Positions 1 through 9,985 are shown, counted from the stretch's first letter. The stretch: DNA of 64,000 bases from Bacteroidales bacterium UBA4116 (GCA_002381645.1 DFXE01000010.1:410663-474662), one strand, 5' to 3'. Numbers and translations are program-made. Notes: a model not told the origin generated them from the letters alone.

Positions 1-158
1 AAACGGCCTCCGAAGCTAAGGTAGAAAACGGCACGTTAAGTGTTAATGACATGGTACGTGATATAAATGCCGAACAAACAGCACGCCGTAACAAAGCAAT
101 TCATGAAATAGAACTGATCAAGTCCATATACCAACTAAAAAATACATTAAACAAATAA
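1..158 (+). CDS. TolC-family outer membrane efflux protein, C-terminal end (partial)
   Basis: The open frame enters from the left edge in phase with base 3 and ends in TAA at 156-158, giving the last 51 residues. The tail has the TolC-family pattern of an N-G-x-L-S-V-N-D-M-V-R-D-I motif followed by a polar amphipathic helix rich in Ala, Glu and Arg. TolC proteins form the outer membrane channel of tripartite exporters. Only 3 nt separate it from the HlyD gene, and two ABC ATPases and two permeases follow, so it should be the exit duct of that exporter. The call rests on a short fragment plus this context. Confidence 0.75.
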   Translation, partial: TASEAKVENGTLSVNDMVRDINAEQTARRNKAIHEIELIKSIYQLKNTLNK

Positions 159-161
159 ATT

Positions 162-1055
162 ATGAAAAAATATATCGCACCGGTAATTGCGGTCATGATG
201 ATAGCCTCATGTCAAAATAAAAGGTATCATTTCGATGCTTCAGGTATATTTGAATCTACTGAAATAATTGTTTCTGCTGAAACAACCGGCAAAATTATGG
301 CTTTTAACCTACAGGAGGGAGAAACAATAAATGCCTATTCAGAACTGGGCTATATTGATACCACCCAGCTTTATTTGTCGAAAATGCAGTTATTATCAAA
401 TATGGGAGCCGTCAAGAGCAGAAAACAAGATATATCAAAACAAATTGCGGCTACAGAGCAGCAAATTGAAACTCAAAAGCAGGAACTGGACCGTACGGAA
501 AGGTTATTATCTGCCCATGCGGCTACGGAAAAGCAGCGTGATGATATTGAGGCTCAAATCGCTTTACTCGAAAAACAGCTGGCTGCTCAATTATCTACTT
601 TGGAAAAAAACAACCTGGGAATAAACAGTGAAAGTTCTGCTTTGGATATTCAGGTGGCCGCTATTGAAGATCAATTAGTTAAGAGTAAAATAATCAGTCC
701 GGTTGAAGGAACGGTACTTGCAAAGTACGCAGAACCGGGAGAATTTGCCTCCATAGGAAAACCCCTTTTCAAAATAGCCGACCTTAAACTTATGATTTTA
801 AGGGCTTATATCACTTCGGGACAACTGAATAGCCTGAAAATCGGACAAAAAGTAACCGTATATGCTGATTATATGGATAACGATAACCGTCCATATGAAG
901 GAGAAGTCATCTGGATTGCGGATAAATCCGAATTCACTCCCAAGACTATTCAAACCCGTGATGAAAGGGCAAACCTGGTGTATGCCGTAAAAGTAGCTGT
1001 TCCCAATGACGGATTAATAAAGATCGGTATGTATGCCGACATTATATTCAACTGA
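162..1055 (+). CDS. HlyD/YbhG-family membrane fusion lipoprotein
   Basis: This 297-residue protein has a lipoprotein signal with the lipobox Cys at residue 17 (I-A-S-C), so it should be anchored in the periplasm. The order is a first half-lipoyl segment at about 40-66, a Gln/Glu-rich coiled-coil hairpin at about 85-165, the second half-lipoyl segment with S-P-V-E-G-T-V at about 170-205, and a beta-barrel domain to the end. That is the layout of periplasmic adaptors linking an inner-membrane ABC exporter to TolC. It sits between the tolC end (3 nt) and the first ATPase gene (1 nt), so the genes are surely co-transcribed. The substrate cannot be read from the sequence; drugs, dyes or lipids are typical for the family. 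Confidence 0.9.
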   Translation: MKKYIAPVIAVMMIASCQNKRYHFDASGIFESTEIIVSAETTGKIMAFNLQEGETINAYSELGYIDTTQLYLSKMQLLSNMGAVKSRKQDISKQIAATEQQIETQKQELDRTERLLSAHAATEKQRDDIEAQIALLEKQLAAQLSTLEKNNLGINSESSALDIQVAAIEDQLVKSKIISPVEGTVLAKYAEPGEFASIGKPLFKIADLKLMILRAYITSGQLNSLKIGQKVTVYADYMDNDNRPYEGEVIWIADKSEFTPKTIQTRDERANLVYAVKVAVPNDGLIKIGMYADIIFN

Positions 1056-1056
1056 T

Positions 1057-1962
1057 ATGCCGGTAGTCACTGTAAAAGATTTATCAAAAAATTATGAAGG
1101 TGTCTCCGCCCTGCACAAAATAAGTTTCGGGGTAGAAAAAGGAGAAATTTTCGGAATTATAGGACCGGATGGTGCCGGAAAAACAACTCTTTTCCGTATT
1201 CTCACCACTCTCCTCTTACCTGATGAAGGTGTTGCCGAGGTAATGCATTTGGATGTATCACAACAATGGCAGATGATACGAACGAAAGTGGGATATATGC
1301 CGGGGCGGTTTTCGTTGTATCAGGATATGACGATTGAGGAAAATCTTAATTTTTTCGCCACTCTGTTTCACACCACTATCGAAACGAATTATAATCTGAT
1401 CAAAGATATCTATACCCAGATCGAGCCTTTCAAAAAAAGACGGGCAGGAGCTTTATCCGGAGGCATGAAACAGAAACTCGCCCTTTGCTGCGCACTGATT
1501 CATAAACCTGAAGTATTGTTCCTGGATGAACCTACTACCGGTGTTGATCCGGTTTCTCGTAAAGAATTCTGGCAGATGCTCGGAAAATTAAAAGGTGAAG
1601 GAATTACGATTCTTGTTTCGACACCCTATATGGACGAGGCATCCTTATGCGACCGTATCGCATTAATTCGTAATGGTGTTTTTATGGAAATCAATACGCC
1701 ACAATATATTGTTGACCATTTCGACAAAATACTATGGGCGGTAAATGGTGATAATATGCCCGCACTATTAAAGGATTTAAGAATGAATCCTATGGTTAAA
1801 AGCAGCTTTGCCTTTGGGGATGTTCACCACATAACGGTGACTAAAGGATACACTGTTGATCAATTGAATCGTTACCTTAGGGAAAAAGGACACCGGCATA
1901 TTAAAATTGATCTGATCAAACCCAATATAGAAGATTGTTATATGAAACTGGCTGCTGAATAA
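1057..1962 (+). CDS. ABC exporter ATP-binding protein (first of two)
   Basis: The 301-residue ATPase has Walker A G-P-D-G-A-G-K-T-T at residues 36-44, a canonical signature L-S-G-G-M, Walker B V-L-F-L-D-E-P and a C-terminal extension of about 70 residues. I chose the ATG at 1057, right after the HlyD stop, because family homology begins there; an in-frame ATG at 1033 would add eight residues overlapping the HlyD gene. Followed 1 nt later by a second ATPase gene, it corresponds to the N-terminal half of YbhF-type proteins, in which both nucleotide-binding domains are fused. Here they are separate polypeptides. It powers the ABC-2 permeases encoded downstream. Confidence 0.92.
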   Translation: MPVVTVKDLSKNYEGVSALHKISFGVEKGEIFGIIGPDGAGKTTLFRILTTLLLPDEGVAEVMHLDVSQQWQMIRTKVGYMPGRFSLYQDMTIEENLNFFATLFHTTIETNYNLIKDIYTQIEPFKKRRAGALSGGMKQKLALCCALIHKPEVLFLDEPTTGVDPVSRKEFWQMLGKLKGEGITILVSTPYMDEASLCDRIALIRNGVFMEINTPQYIVDHFDKILWAVNGDNMPALLKDLRMNPMVKSSFAFGDVHHITVTKGYTVDQLNRYLREKGHRHIKIDLIKPNIEDCYMKLAAE

Positions 1963-1963
1963 G

Positions 1964-2707
1964 ATGGAAAACACAGTTATAAAAACGGAAAATTTAACAA
2001 AACGTTTCGGAAACTTCACGGCAGTAGAACGAATAACCTTTCAAGTGCAACGCGGTGAAATATTCGGGTTTCTTGGAGCTAACGGCGCCGGAAAGACTAC
2101 AGCTATGCGTATGCTTTGCGGGCTTATCAAGCCCACTTCCGGAAAGGGAGAAGTAGCAGGATTTGATATTTCACGTAACCCTGAAAATGTAAAAAGAAAT
2201 ATAGGGTATATGAGTCAGAAATTTTCTTTATATGAAGATCTGAAAGTATGGGAAAACATACGTTTATATGGAGGCATCTACGGCATGAAAGATAAGGAGA
2301 TAGCCAATAAAACAACACAATTACTCACCACATTAGGTTTTGAGAATGTAAGAAATACCCTTGTCAGGTCGCTTCCTTTAGGTTGGAAACAAAAACTGGC
2401 TTTCTCCATAGCTATTTTTCATGAACCCAAAATAGTTTTTCTGGATGAACCGACCGGTGGGGTTGATCCGGCGACAAGGAGACAGTTCTGGGAATTGATT
2501 TACGATGCCGCAGAGAGAGGTATTACTGTTTTTGTAACTACACATTACATGGATGAGGCGGAATATTGCAACAGAGTATCCATTATGGTTGACGGCAAGA
2601 TAGAAGTGCTTGATACACCTTCCCAGCTGAAACTGCAATTCAATGTCGAAAGTATGGATGAAGTATTCACACGCCTGGCAAGAAAAGCCAAACGAACATG
2701 GGAATAA
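1964..2707 (+). CDS. ABC exporter ATP-binding protein (second of two)
   Basis: The 247-residue ATPase has Walker A G-A-N-G-A-G-K-T-T at residues 38-46 and Walker B V-F-L-D-E at about 158-162. The ABC signature is not L-S-G-G-Q but L-P-L-G-W (about 137-141), which I recall as the form found in the second ATPase domain of YbhF/RbbA-type exporters. One of the two composite ATP sites may therefore be weak or non-hydrolysing, which is an inference. The neighbouring ATPase has a normal signature, so the two probably form a heterodimer. Spacing is 1 nt on both sides, indicating tight translational coupling. Confidence 0.92.
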   Translation: MENTVIKTENLTKRFGNFTAVERITFQVQRGEIFGFLGANGAGKTTAMRMLCGLIKPTSGKGEVAGFDISRNPENVKRNIGYMSQKFSLYEDLKVWENIRLYGGIYGMKDKEIANKTTQLLTTLGFENVRNTLVRSLPLGWKQKLAFSIAIFHEPKIVFLDEPTGGVDPATRRQFWELIYDAAERGITVFVTTHYMDEAEYCNRVSIMVDGKIEVLDTPSQLKLQFNVESMDEVFTRLARKAKRTWE

Positions 2708-2708
2708 A

Positions 2709-3818
2709 ATGAAACAGTTAGGCGCATTTATACATAAAGAGTTTTATCATATCCTGCGTGATAAACGTACGATACTTATCTTACTTATAATGCCTGTGGT
2801 ACAGATCATTCTTTTCGGCTTTGCCATACGTACTGAAATAAATAATATACGGGTTGCCGTTTTTGATCCTTCCAACGATATATCCTCTATAAAATTAATA
2901 GAACGGATAGGTGCCAACCGGTATTTCAACATAACGCAAATCATCCATTCTCCCAAGGAAATGGACGATTTATTCAGAAAAAATAAAACGGACTTAATCA
3001 TTGTATTTGAAGACAATTTCAGCAAGAACCTTCTCCATTCTGAGAAAGCATCAATCCAGTTGGTTGTTGACGCTACCGATCCCAATACAGCAACCAGTAT
3101 TGTAAATTATGCTACAAATATAATCGCTGAATACCAGGCTGCTATAAATGTTTCTCAATCCGTTATACCTTTTCGGATTGTACCTCAAATTAAATTACTT
3201 TATAATCCCCAGATGAAAAGTGCATACAATTTTGTGCCGGGTGTAATGGGATTGATATTAATGCTTATTTGTGCCATGATGACATCTATTTCAATAGTCA
3301 GGGAAAAAGAAAGGGGAACCATGGAAGTTCTGCTGGTTTCACCGGTAAAACCCATTTATATTATATTTGCAAAAGCCGTTCCTTATCTGGTTTTGTCTGT
3401 TGTAAACCTTTGTACCATATTATTACTGTCGGTATTTGTTCTGGATGTCCCGGTAGCGGGCAGTTTACTTTCATTAGGATGTGTATCGTTACTATTCATT
3501 TTTGTAGCCCTATCACTTGGATTACTTATATCTACAATTGTTAAGACACAGGTAGCAGCCATGTTGGCCTCGGGGATGGTACTTATGATGCCTGTAATAT
3601 TGTTATCAGGGATGATTTTCCCCATTGAAAGCATGCCTGTCTTGCTTCAGTGGATATCCAACATCATACCGGCCCGGTGGTTCATTGCAGCAGTAAAAAA
3701 AATCATGATCGAAGGATTGGATATCACTTATGCCTGGAAGGAAATTACCATTCTCGCAGGAATGGCCTTGTTCATTCTGTTGGTAAGCCTGAAAAATTTT
3801 AAATACAGGCTACAATAA
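2709..3818 (+). CDS. ABC-2 type exporter permease (YbhS/YbhR-like)
   Basis: The ATG at 2709 lies 1 nt after the preceding stop and gives 369 residues. The protein starts with an amphipathic H-K-E-F-Y-H-I-L-R-D-K-R-T stretch, then TM1, a large periplasmic domain (about residues 45-185) and five closely spaced membrane helices in the C-terminal half, including S-I-V-R-E-K-E-R-G-T-M-E, a hallmark of the ABC-2 transporter family. It should form half of the transmembrane channel with the next gene product. An upstream extension of the frame to 2643 overlaps the ATPase gene and is not needed. Confidence 0.9.
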   Translation: MKQLGAFIHKEFYHILRDKRTILILLIMPVVQIILFGFAIRTEINNIRVAVFDPSNDISSIKLIERIGANRYFNITQIIHSPKEMDDLFRKNKTDLIIVFEDNFSKNLLHSEKASIQLVVDATDPNTATSIVNYATNIIAEYQAAINVSQSVIPFRIVPQIKLLYNPQMKSAYNFVPGVMGLILMLICAMMTSISIVREKERGTMEVLLVSPVKPIYIIFAKAVPYLVLSVVNLCTILLLSVFVLDVPVAGSLLSLGCVSLLFIFVALSLGLLISTIVKTQVAAMLASGMVLMMPVILLSGMIFPIESMPVLLQWISNIIPARWFIAAVKKIMIEGLDITYAWKEITILAGMALFILLVSLKNFKYRLQ

Positions 3819-3840
3819 GTATTAGTTAATATGTCATAGT

Positions 3841-4956
3841 ATGATCAAATACCTCATAGAAAAAGAAATTAAACAGTTTGTGCGTAATTCGTTTCTACCA
3901 CGGCTTGTTATCATGATGCCTGTTGCGATGATGCTTATATTGCCGTGGGCGGCCAACCAGGAGATCACCAATATTAATCTTTCTGTTGTCGATAACGATC
4001 ATTCCGCTTTCTCACAACGGCTTATTCAAAAAACAGCAGCATCCCGTTATTTTAATTTGATTGACTATTCGCCCACTTATCCCGTTGCCATAGAATCCAT
4101 AAAAAAAGGAGCTGCGGATGTTATCCTTGAACTACCTTACGGATTAGAAAGAAATCTACAAAAAGAAGGATTTTCAAATGTAAGGATATCCGTCAATGCC
4201 GTAAATGGAACAAAGGGGGCATTTGGAAGTAGCTACCTGGCATCCATCATCAACGGATATGCTGATGAATTGAGAAAAGAATCAATTACCGGAGCTCATC
4301 TTACAACTAATTCATCGGTCATTGAAGTCAATCATCAAAACAGATTTAATCCGGGGTTAGATTACAAAGCATTTATGGTACCGGCCCTGATGGTTATGTT
4401 ATTAACATTGATATGTGGTTTTTTACCCGCTTTGAATATCGTAAGTGAAAAAGAAACGGGTACGATGGAACAGATCAATGTAACTCCCGTTTCAAAACTT
4501 ACTTTTATACTGGCCAAACTTATTCCATATTGGGTAATCGGATTCATAGTCCTGACCATATGTTTCTGTATAGCTTACCTGGTGTATGGGCTTATACCAA
4601 AAGGAAGTGTTATAACTATTTATACAGCCGCTTTGGTTTACATTTTTGTTGTGTCGGGATTCGGCCTGGTTATTTCCAATTATTCGTCCACTATGCAACA
4701 AGGTATGTTTGTCATATTCTTTTTCATGCTTGTCTTCATTTTATTGAGCGGGCTTTTCACTCCTGTAAGTAGCATGCCTGAATGGGCGCAGACGTTAACA
4801 ACCGTTAACCCTTTGAAATATTTTATACAAATAATACGTCATGTATACCTGAAAGGCAGTACCATTACTGATCTCTTACCACAGATTGGGGCCTTATTCA
4901 TTTTCGCGGTTATATCTAATAGTTGGGCCGTATGGAGCTATAAAAAAACAGATTGA
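3841..4956 (+). CDS. ABC-2 type exporter permease (second)
   Basis: This 371-residue permease is homologous in design to its upstream neighbour: an N-terminal I-E-K-E-I-K-Q-F-V-R segment, TM1, a periplasmic domain, then a C-terminal membrane block containing N-I-V-S-E-K-E-T-G-T-M-E. The repeat of the K-E-x-G-T-M-E motif in both proteins marks them as the paralogous pair expected for YbhR/YbhS-type exporters. It is the last gene of the exporter set; about 140 nt without an obvious strong terminator separate it from the MFS gene. Confidence 0.9.
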   Translation: MIKYLIEKEIKQFVRNSFLPRLVIMMPVAMMLILPWAANQEITNINLSVVDNDHSAFSQRLIQKTAASRYFNLIDYSPTYPVAIESIKKGAADVILELPYGLERNLQKEGFSNVRISVNAVNGTKGAFGSSYLASIINGYADELRKESITGAHLTTNSSVIEVNHQNRFNPGLDYKAFMVPALMVMLLTLICGFLPALNIVSEKETGTMEQINVTPVSKLTFILAKLIPYWVIGFIVLTICFCIAYLVYGLIPKGSVITIYTAALVYIFVVSGFGLVISNYSSTMQQGMFVIFFFMLVFILLSGLFTPVSSMPEWAQTLTTVNPLKYFIQIIRHVYLKGSTITDLLPQIGALFIFAVISNSWAVWSYKKTD

Positions 4957-5100
4957 GAAGAAACAACGGATTCCGAATCAGGTTTTTCTTAAATATCCTG
5001 AGGTCAAAATACCTTTAATTATATTATTCTTAACAGTATCTTTGCCGTTCAAAACAAAATTACCGGGAGTATCGTTATATTTTTAATAATACAATGACCA

Positions 5101-6273
5101 ATGAATATTTCAGATAAATCTGCTACCGCAAATAGCCGGATCAGATTGGCCATCTTCTTATTGTATTTCTGTATGGGTGTATGTTTTTCAAGCTGGGCGA
5201 GCCGTATACCGGATATCAAAACAGTCCTGATGCTTGATGATGCGGCATGGGGAACCATATTGCTTATGATCCCTATCGGGCAGGTTTGCGGAATGGCTCT
5301 ATCAGGCTTCCTGATCTCACGCATCGGCAGCAAACGGATCTTTCCCGTTTCTTTAGCGGGATATGTATTTGCTTTGCTGGCTGTGGGTATATCCGCTACC
5401 GAATATGCCTTGATCATCAGCCTGATTATTTTCGGATTTTTCGGTAATTTCTGCAATATATCCATCAATACACAGGCAGTAACACTTGAATCAGTTTACA
5501 ACAAGCCTATTATGGCTTCTTTTCACGGGGGATGGAGTATGGCCGGATTGTTAGGAGCCGCCATTGGATTGCTGATGTCGACCTTACATATCAAACCGGT
5601 ATATCATTTTTGTATTATTGCACTGATAGTTGCCATTACTTTATTTACAAATATGAAATATCTTCAGGCTGACCTAAAACGAAAGAGAGATACGGACGAC
5701 ACAACAAAAAACAAGAGAATCAAACCGGAAACTTTCCTCTACCTGCTGGGTATAATTGCTTTTTGCGGTATGGCGGCAGAAGGAGCCATGTCGGACTGGA
5801 GCGGCCTTTATTTTGTGGATGTCGTAGGAAGCCCCAAACATTTGGCGCCCATAGGTCTGGCAGCCTATATGGTAACTATGGCAGCAGGCAGGTTTATGAT
5901 CGATAAAGCCACATCAAAATGGGGGCCGCGAAAAGTGGTCCAGGCAGGAGGAATTCTTATTGCTACCGGTTTATTTTTAGCTGTAGCCCTACCCTATTTT
6001 ATCACTACGTTGGTAGCCTTTATGATCATTGGATTCGGTACTGCGGGAATAGTACCTACCGTATACAGCATCGCCGGTAAAAAAACCAATATATCCACAA
6101 GTATCGCCCTGACGATCGTATCGAGTGTCAGTTTTTTTGGATTTCTGATGGGCCCTCCTGTTATCGGATATATATCCAGTCTTACCAGTTTAAGATACTC
6201 CTATGCCTTGATTGGACTGTTCGGGATTTGCATTGTTGTATTGGCCTCTAAAATGAAGATACTTAAAGAATAA
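5101..6273 (+). CDS. MFS transporter (YbjJ-like)
   Basis: The 390-residue hydrophobic protein has about 12 membrane segments in two halves, separated by a charged cytoplasmic loop near residues 190-210 (K-R-K-R-D-T-D-D-T-T). The start, with F-S-S-W-A-S-R-I-P-D-I-K in the first loop, is typical of the YbjJ/Mos-like branch of the major facilitator superfamily. Transport substrates of this branch are poorly defined, sugars having been suggested. The gene stands alone between the ABC exporter and the EamA gene. Confidence 0.85.
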   Translation: MNISDKSATANSRIRLAIFLLYFCMGVCFSSWASRIPDIKTVLMLDDAAWGTILLMIPIGQVCGMALSGFLISRIGSKRIFPVSLAGYVFALLAVGISATEYALIISLIIFGFFGNFCNISINTQAVTLESVYNKPIMASFHGGWSMAGLLGAAIGLLMSTLHIKPVYHFCIIALIVAITLFTNMKYLQADLKRKRDTDDTTKNKRIKPETFLYLLGIIAFCGMAAEGAMSDWSGLYFVDVVGSPKHLAPIGLAAYMVTMAAGRFMIDKATSKWGPRKVVQAGGILIATGLFLAVALPYFITTLVAFMIIGFGTAGIVPTVYSIAGKKTNISTSIALTIVSSVSFFGFLMGPPVIGYISSLTSLRYSYALIGLFGICIVVLASKMKILKE

Positions 6274-6429
6274 AATGTTATAGTTGGTGCGGATTTACAA
6301 ATAAACAACATCCATTTCCGGAACAAAGAGCCGGTATTAAATCTTAATCAAAGAATATTCTGCCGGTAACGTATTTCCACATGGAAATATTTAATTAATT
6401 TCGCAGCCTGTTTTAAAACATGCTATAAA

Positions 6430-7344
6430 ATGACAACGAAAACAAAAGGGTATATCTGCGGTATTATTGCAGCGATTACTTACGGTATGAATCCTCTCGG
6501 AGCATTATCATTATACAATGAAGGAATAAATACCGATACGGTCATTTTCTACCGTTACGGATTAGCTGCCGTATTACTGGCTGTAATAATGCTTGTACAA
6601 CGGACATCCTTGCGGGTGACGTTGAAAGAACTTTCGATACTTGCCGTTCTCGGAGTGCTGTTTGCCATATCTTCACTTTCCTTGTTTGGAAGTTTTCATT
6701 ATATGGATGCGGGGGTGGCATCTACTATCCTCTTTGTTTACCCTGTTATGGTAGCCATTATGATGTCCGTATTTTTTAAAGAACGGCTCACGCTCATTAC
6801 CATGTTTTCTATTCTTCTCGCTTTAAGCGGGATAGGATTGCTCTCTCAAGGGGCCGACGGTGGTACATTAAGTGCTATAGGCGTACTATTGGTTATGATC
6901 TCCTCTCTTATGTATGCTATTTACATGGTTATCGTCAACCAGTCACCTTTACGCATGCCTGCCGTAAAGATGACTTTTTACGTTATGTTGTTCAGTATAC
7001 TGACTGTCGTACTCCATTCGTTCACCGGCGAAGGAAATCAACTACAGTTGCTTACCACTGTTTCTATGTGGGGCTGGGCGCTCATGCTGGCACTCGTTCC
7101 TACCGTTATATCGCTGGTGCTGATGGTTGTAGCTATTAAAGCAATAGGTTCAACACCTACAGCGATTATGGGCGCTTTAGAACCTCTTACGGCAGTGGTG
7201 ATCGGAGTAACCATCTTTAATGAAGCCTTTACCCTGAGGCTCTCCATCGGTATCGTATTGATACTAATGGCAGTGATGCTCATTATAACCGGAAAGTCTT
7301 TTAAAGTTCCCCGCCTGTTAATCCGGCAGAAATCCGCTCACTAA
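6430..7344 (+). CDS. EamA/DMT-family permease
   Basis: The 304-residue protein has ten predicted membrane helices arranged as two EamA repeats of about 140 residues each, with the characteristic P-L-x-x-A/V-V-I-G region near the end of the second repeat (E-P-L-T-A-V-V-I-G-V). DMT permeases mostly export metabolites such as amino acids or nucleosides; the substrate is unknown here. It is monocistronic as far as spacing shows (156 nt before, 136 nt after). Confidence 0.88.
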   Translation: MTTKTKGYICGIIAAITYGMNPLGALSLYNEGINTDTVIFYRYGLAAVLLAVIMLVQRTSLRVTLKELSILAVLGVLFAISSLSLFGSFHYMDAGVASTILFVYPVMVAIMMSVFFKERLTLITMFSILLALSGIGLLSQGADGGTLSAIGVLLVMISSLMYAIYMVIVNQSPLRMPAVKMTFYVMLFSILTVVLHSFTGEGNQLQLLTTVSMWGWALMLALVPTVISLVLMVVAIKAIGSTPTAIMGALEPLTAVVIGVTIFNEAFTLRLSIGIVLILMAVMLIITGKSFKVPRLLIRQKSAH

Positions 7345-7425
7345 CTTACATGTCAATAAATTTAACTTTCCTCTATTCAAAATAAGGAAGGATATAAAAA
7401 ACTTAAGAAGAATTTCCTTCCTTAC

Positions 7426-7459
7426 TTGAATACTTACATCAAATACATTATTACTTTTG
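7426..7459 (+). promoter_or_regulatory. Candidate promoter of nadE
   Basis: TACTTTTG at 7452-7459 matches the Bacteroidota -7 consensus TAnnTTTG. A TTG at 7426-7428 could serve as -33, though the 23-nt spacing is longer than the usual 19-21. The box overlaps the ATG at 7457, which argues that the gene starts at 7481 instead. Confidence 0.5.
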
Positions 7460-7480
7460 TTTACTAAAAAAGTAATAAGT

Positions 7481-9421
7481 ATGAATTTCGGATTAGTAAA
7501 AGTTGCAGCAGCCGTACCACATGTATTGGTAGCGGATTGTAATTATAACATACAGCAGATTGAGGGATTGATGCGTAAGGCTTCCGGTAAAGGGGTACAG
7601 ATGATGACTTTTCCCGAATTGAGCATCACTTCTTACACCTGTCTCGACCTGTTCAGCAAGCAAACCTTATTGCAAAACGCCGGGAAAGCTTTGCTTGAAT
7701 TAGTGAGTAAGACGGCCGATATAGATATATTTACCATTGTTGGCGTACCATTGGTCACCGAAAACCGCCTTATCAATGCCGCTGTGGCTTTCCAGAAAGG
7801 CGAGATCCTTGGTGTGGTTCCCAAGACTTATCTTCCAAACTATAAGGAATATCAGGAGCAGCGATGGTTTACTTCTTCATTGGAACTACGTTTCAATACG
7901 ATCTCTATCGGTGATAAACGTTATCCTATGTCGGGTAATTTATTGTTTTCGGATGGAAAAGTTACAGCCGCAATTGACGTTTGTGAAGACCTTTGGGTTC
8001 CTGTACCCCCCAGTTCTTTGTTGTCAATGGCAGGAGCCAATATCATCTTTAATCCGTCAGCAAGTAACGAATTGATCGGTAAGCACCGGTATCGCCGTTC
8101 GTTGGTAAGTCAGCAATCCGCCCGTTGTATGGCCGGATATGTATATGCGATGTGCGGTTTTGGTGAATCCACCACAGATTTAGTTTTTGCCGGAGGAGGT
8201 ATTATTGCTGAAAACGGGACGATACTTGAAGAATCGGAACGTTTTTCAATGGATGAACAATTGGTGATCAGCGAAATCGATATTGAGAATTTGCAAAACG
8301 ACCGCCAGGTAAATATCAGTTTTATGAGAGCTGCCCCGGAACTGTTACCCAAAGAAATCATAACCGTTCCATTCACGCTGCCAGAAAGTAAGTATAACGA
8401 ATTTACAAGGTATATCGACCCTCATCCGTTTGTTCCGTCGGGTAATGAATTAAATGAACGTTGCGAGGAAATTTTTAATATACAGGTCGCAGGCTTAGCC
8501 AAACGGATAACGCATGTACGATCCAAAACGGCTGTTATCGGCATTTCAGGCGGCCTCGACTCAACCCTTGCCTTGTTGGTAACTGTAATGACATTTGATG
8601 CGCTGAAAAAGCCGCGTAAAGAGATCCTGGGTATAACCATGCCCGGGTTCGGCACTACAGGAAGGACCTATAACAATGCCGTTAATTTAATGAAATCGCT
8701 GGGTATCAGTATGCGGGAGATTTCCATTGTAGATGCAACGGAACAACATTTTAAAGATATCGGCCATGACCCGTCGGTGCATGACGTTACGTATGAAAAC
8801 AGCCAGGCCCGCGAACGGACACAAATTTTAATGGATATAGCTAACCAGGAGAACGGCCTGGTAATCGGTACGGGTGATATTTCGGAATTAGCTTTAGGCT
8901 GGGCCACTTATAACGGCGACCATATGTCGATGTACGGAGTAAATACCAGTATACCGAAGACATTAGTCCGTTCCCTGGTGGAATGGGTAGCCTATAATAA
9001 AGTGGAAGAAGACTCGAAAAAAATCTTATTGGACATTGCCGATACACCTATCAGCCCGGAATTGATCCCTGCCGATGCGGAAGGGAATATCGCGCAGAAG
9101 ACAGAAGATATTGTGGGGCCATACGAACTGCACGATTTTTTTCTTTACCATTTTATGCGTTTCGGCTCAACTCCTGCAAAAATTCAATACCTGGCGCAAC
9201 ATGCTTTCAAAGGAAAATATGATAATGAAACCATCCGCAAGTGGTTGCATACTTTTTTCCGCCGGTTTTTCTCACAACAATTTAAGCGTAGTTGCCTGCC
9301 GGACGGACCAAAAGTAGGTTCGGTAAGCCTCTCGCCCCGTGGTGACTGGCGCATGCCAAGTGATGCGTCTTCCACCCTCTGGCTTGAAGAGTTGAAAAGC
9401 AGGGAGGGAAACGTAACATAA
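7481..9421 (+). CDS. nadE: Glutamine-dependent NAD+ synthetase
   Basis: The 646-residue two-domain enzyme amidates deamido-NAD with glutamine nitrogen as the last step of NAD synthesis. The N-terminal nitrilase-like glutaminase shows the Glu-Lys-Cys triad: E46 in F-P-E-L-S, K115 in V-P-K-T-Y-L-P-N, C168 in D-V-C-E-D. The synthetase domain has the ATP pyrophosphatase P-loop S-G-G-L-D-S-T at about 355 and ends near a typical P-R-G-D-W-R-M-P-S segment. I start it at ATG 7481; an extension to 7457 would run through the likely promoter box. Confidence 0.96.
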   Translation: MNFGLVKVAAAVPHVLVADCNYNIQQIEGLMRKASGKGVQMMTFPELSITSYTCLDLFSKQTLLQNAGKALLELVSKTADIDIFTIVGVPLVTENRLINAAVAFQKGEILGVVPKTYLPNYKEYQEQRWFTSSLELRFNTISIGDKRYPMSGNLLFSDGKVTAAIDVCEDLWVPVPPSSLLSMAGANIIFNPSASNELIGKHRYRRSLVSQQSARCMAGYVYAMCGFGESTTDLVFAGGGIIAENGTILEESERFSMDEQLVISEIDIENLQNDRQVNISFMRAAPELLPKEIITVPFTLPESKYNEFTRYIDPHPFVPSGNELNERCEEIFNIQVAGLAKRITHVRSKTAVIGISGGLDSTLALLVTVMTFDALKKPRKEILGITMPGFGTTGRTYNNAVNLMKSLGISMREISIVDATEQHFKDIGHDPSVHDVTYENSQARERTQILMDIANQENGLVIGTGDISELALGWATYNGDHMSMYGVNTSIPKTLVRSLVEWVAYNKVEEDSKKILLDIADTPISPELIPADAEGNIAQKTEDIVGPYELHDFFLYHFMRFGSTPAKIQYLAQHAFKGKYDNETIRKWLHTFFRRFFSQQFKRSCLPDGPKVGSVSLSPRGDWRMPSDASSTLWLEELKSREGNVT

Positions 9422-9448
9422 TTTTACGGCTTCTACCCACCCATCTTT

Positions 9449-9985
9449 TTACGAATTAACTTTAGGCTTTCTGTCGAAGAACGGATTTTTTGAAGAGGCG
9501 CTCACCGGTATGGCCATTACACATTTGGCTTCACCTAAATAACCAAGCCGCTGTGCAGCCAGGCCGGCACTAAACATGACACGTGTATCAACACGCAGAT
9601 CAGCTGCGGTTGCACAAGCTGAACCTACGGCTATGCCAACATCCACCGAATTGATAGCACAAGGGACTTCTTCCGGTTTATCCGCACATAATTCAAAACC
9701 ACAATGCGCACAATTAAGGCCATGCGTAAGTTGCCTTGTTCCTATCAAAACAATCGCGTCGGCTCTTAAAATATTTTCAGCATCCCGAAGTAGGAATTTA
9801 AGTCCTTTTTCTTCAAATATTTTATACATTTCTTTGGATATAAGATGGATATCTTCGTCGGTAGCCATTCCTATCTCAATAATATCCATCCCTTTTCCTT
9901 TGGGTGCTGTACGGGCTGCCGTCATCATCTGGCGGGCAATATGCAATACATGCTCTTTGCGGGTTTGCCTTTCGTTGTATATCAT
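9449..9985 (-). CDS. DUF2148 ferredoxin-domain protein
   Basis: The 178-residue cytoplasmic protein resembles the DUF2148 family: an A-R-T-A-P-K-G-K-G motif at about 25-33, a central Cys cluster C-A-H-C-G-F-E-L-C at about 103-111, and the segment V-D-V-G-I-A-V-G-S-A-C-A-T-A-A-D-L. The cysteines suggest an iron-sulfur site, but no function is established that I know of. It is transcribed toward nadE (convergent, 27 nt apart) and lies 43 nt downstream of the KamA-like gene on the same strand, so the two may be co-transcribed. Confidence 0.8.
   Translation of the reverse strand: MIYNERQTRKEHVLHIARQMMTAARTAPKGKGMDIIEIGMATDEDIHLISKEMYKIFEEKGLKFLLRDAENILRADAIVLIGTRQLTHGLNCAHCGFELCADKPEEVPCAINSVDVGIAVGSACATAADLRVDTRVMFSAGLAAQRLGYLGEAKCVMAIPVSASSKNPFFDRKPKVNS

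Noticed and set aside
1033..1056. Upstream start for the first ABC ATPase
   Set aside because: The ATG at 1033 would overlap the HlyD gene and adds residues outside the family domain; 1057 sits directly after the stop.
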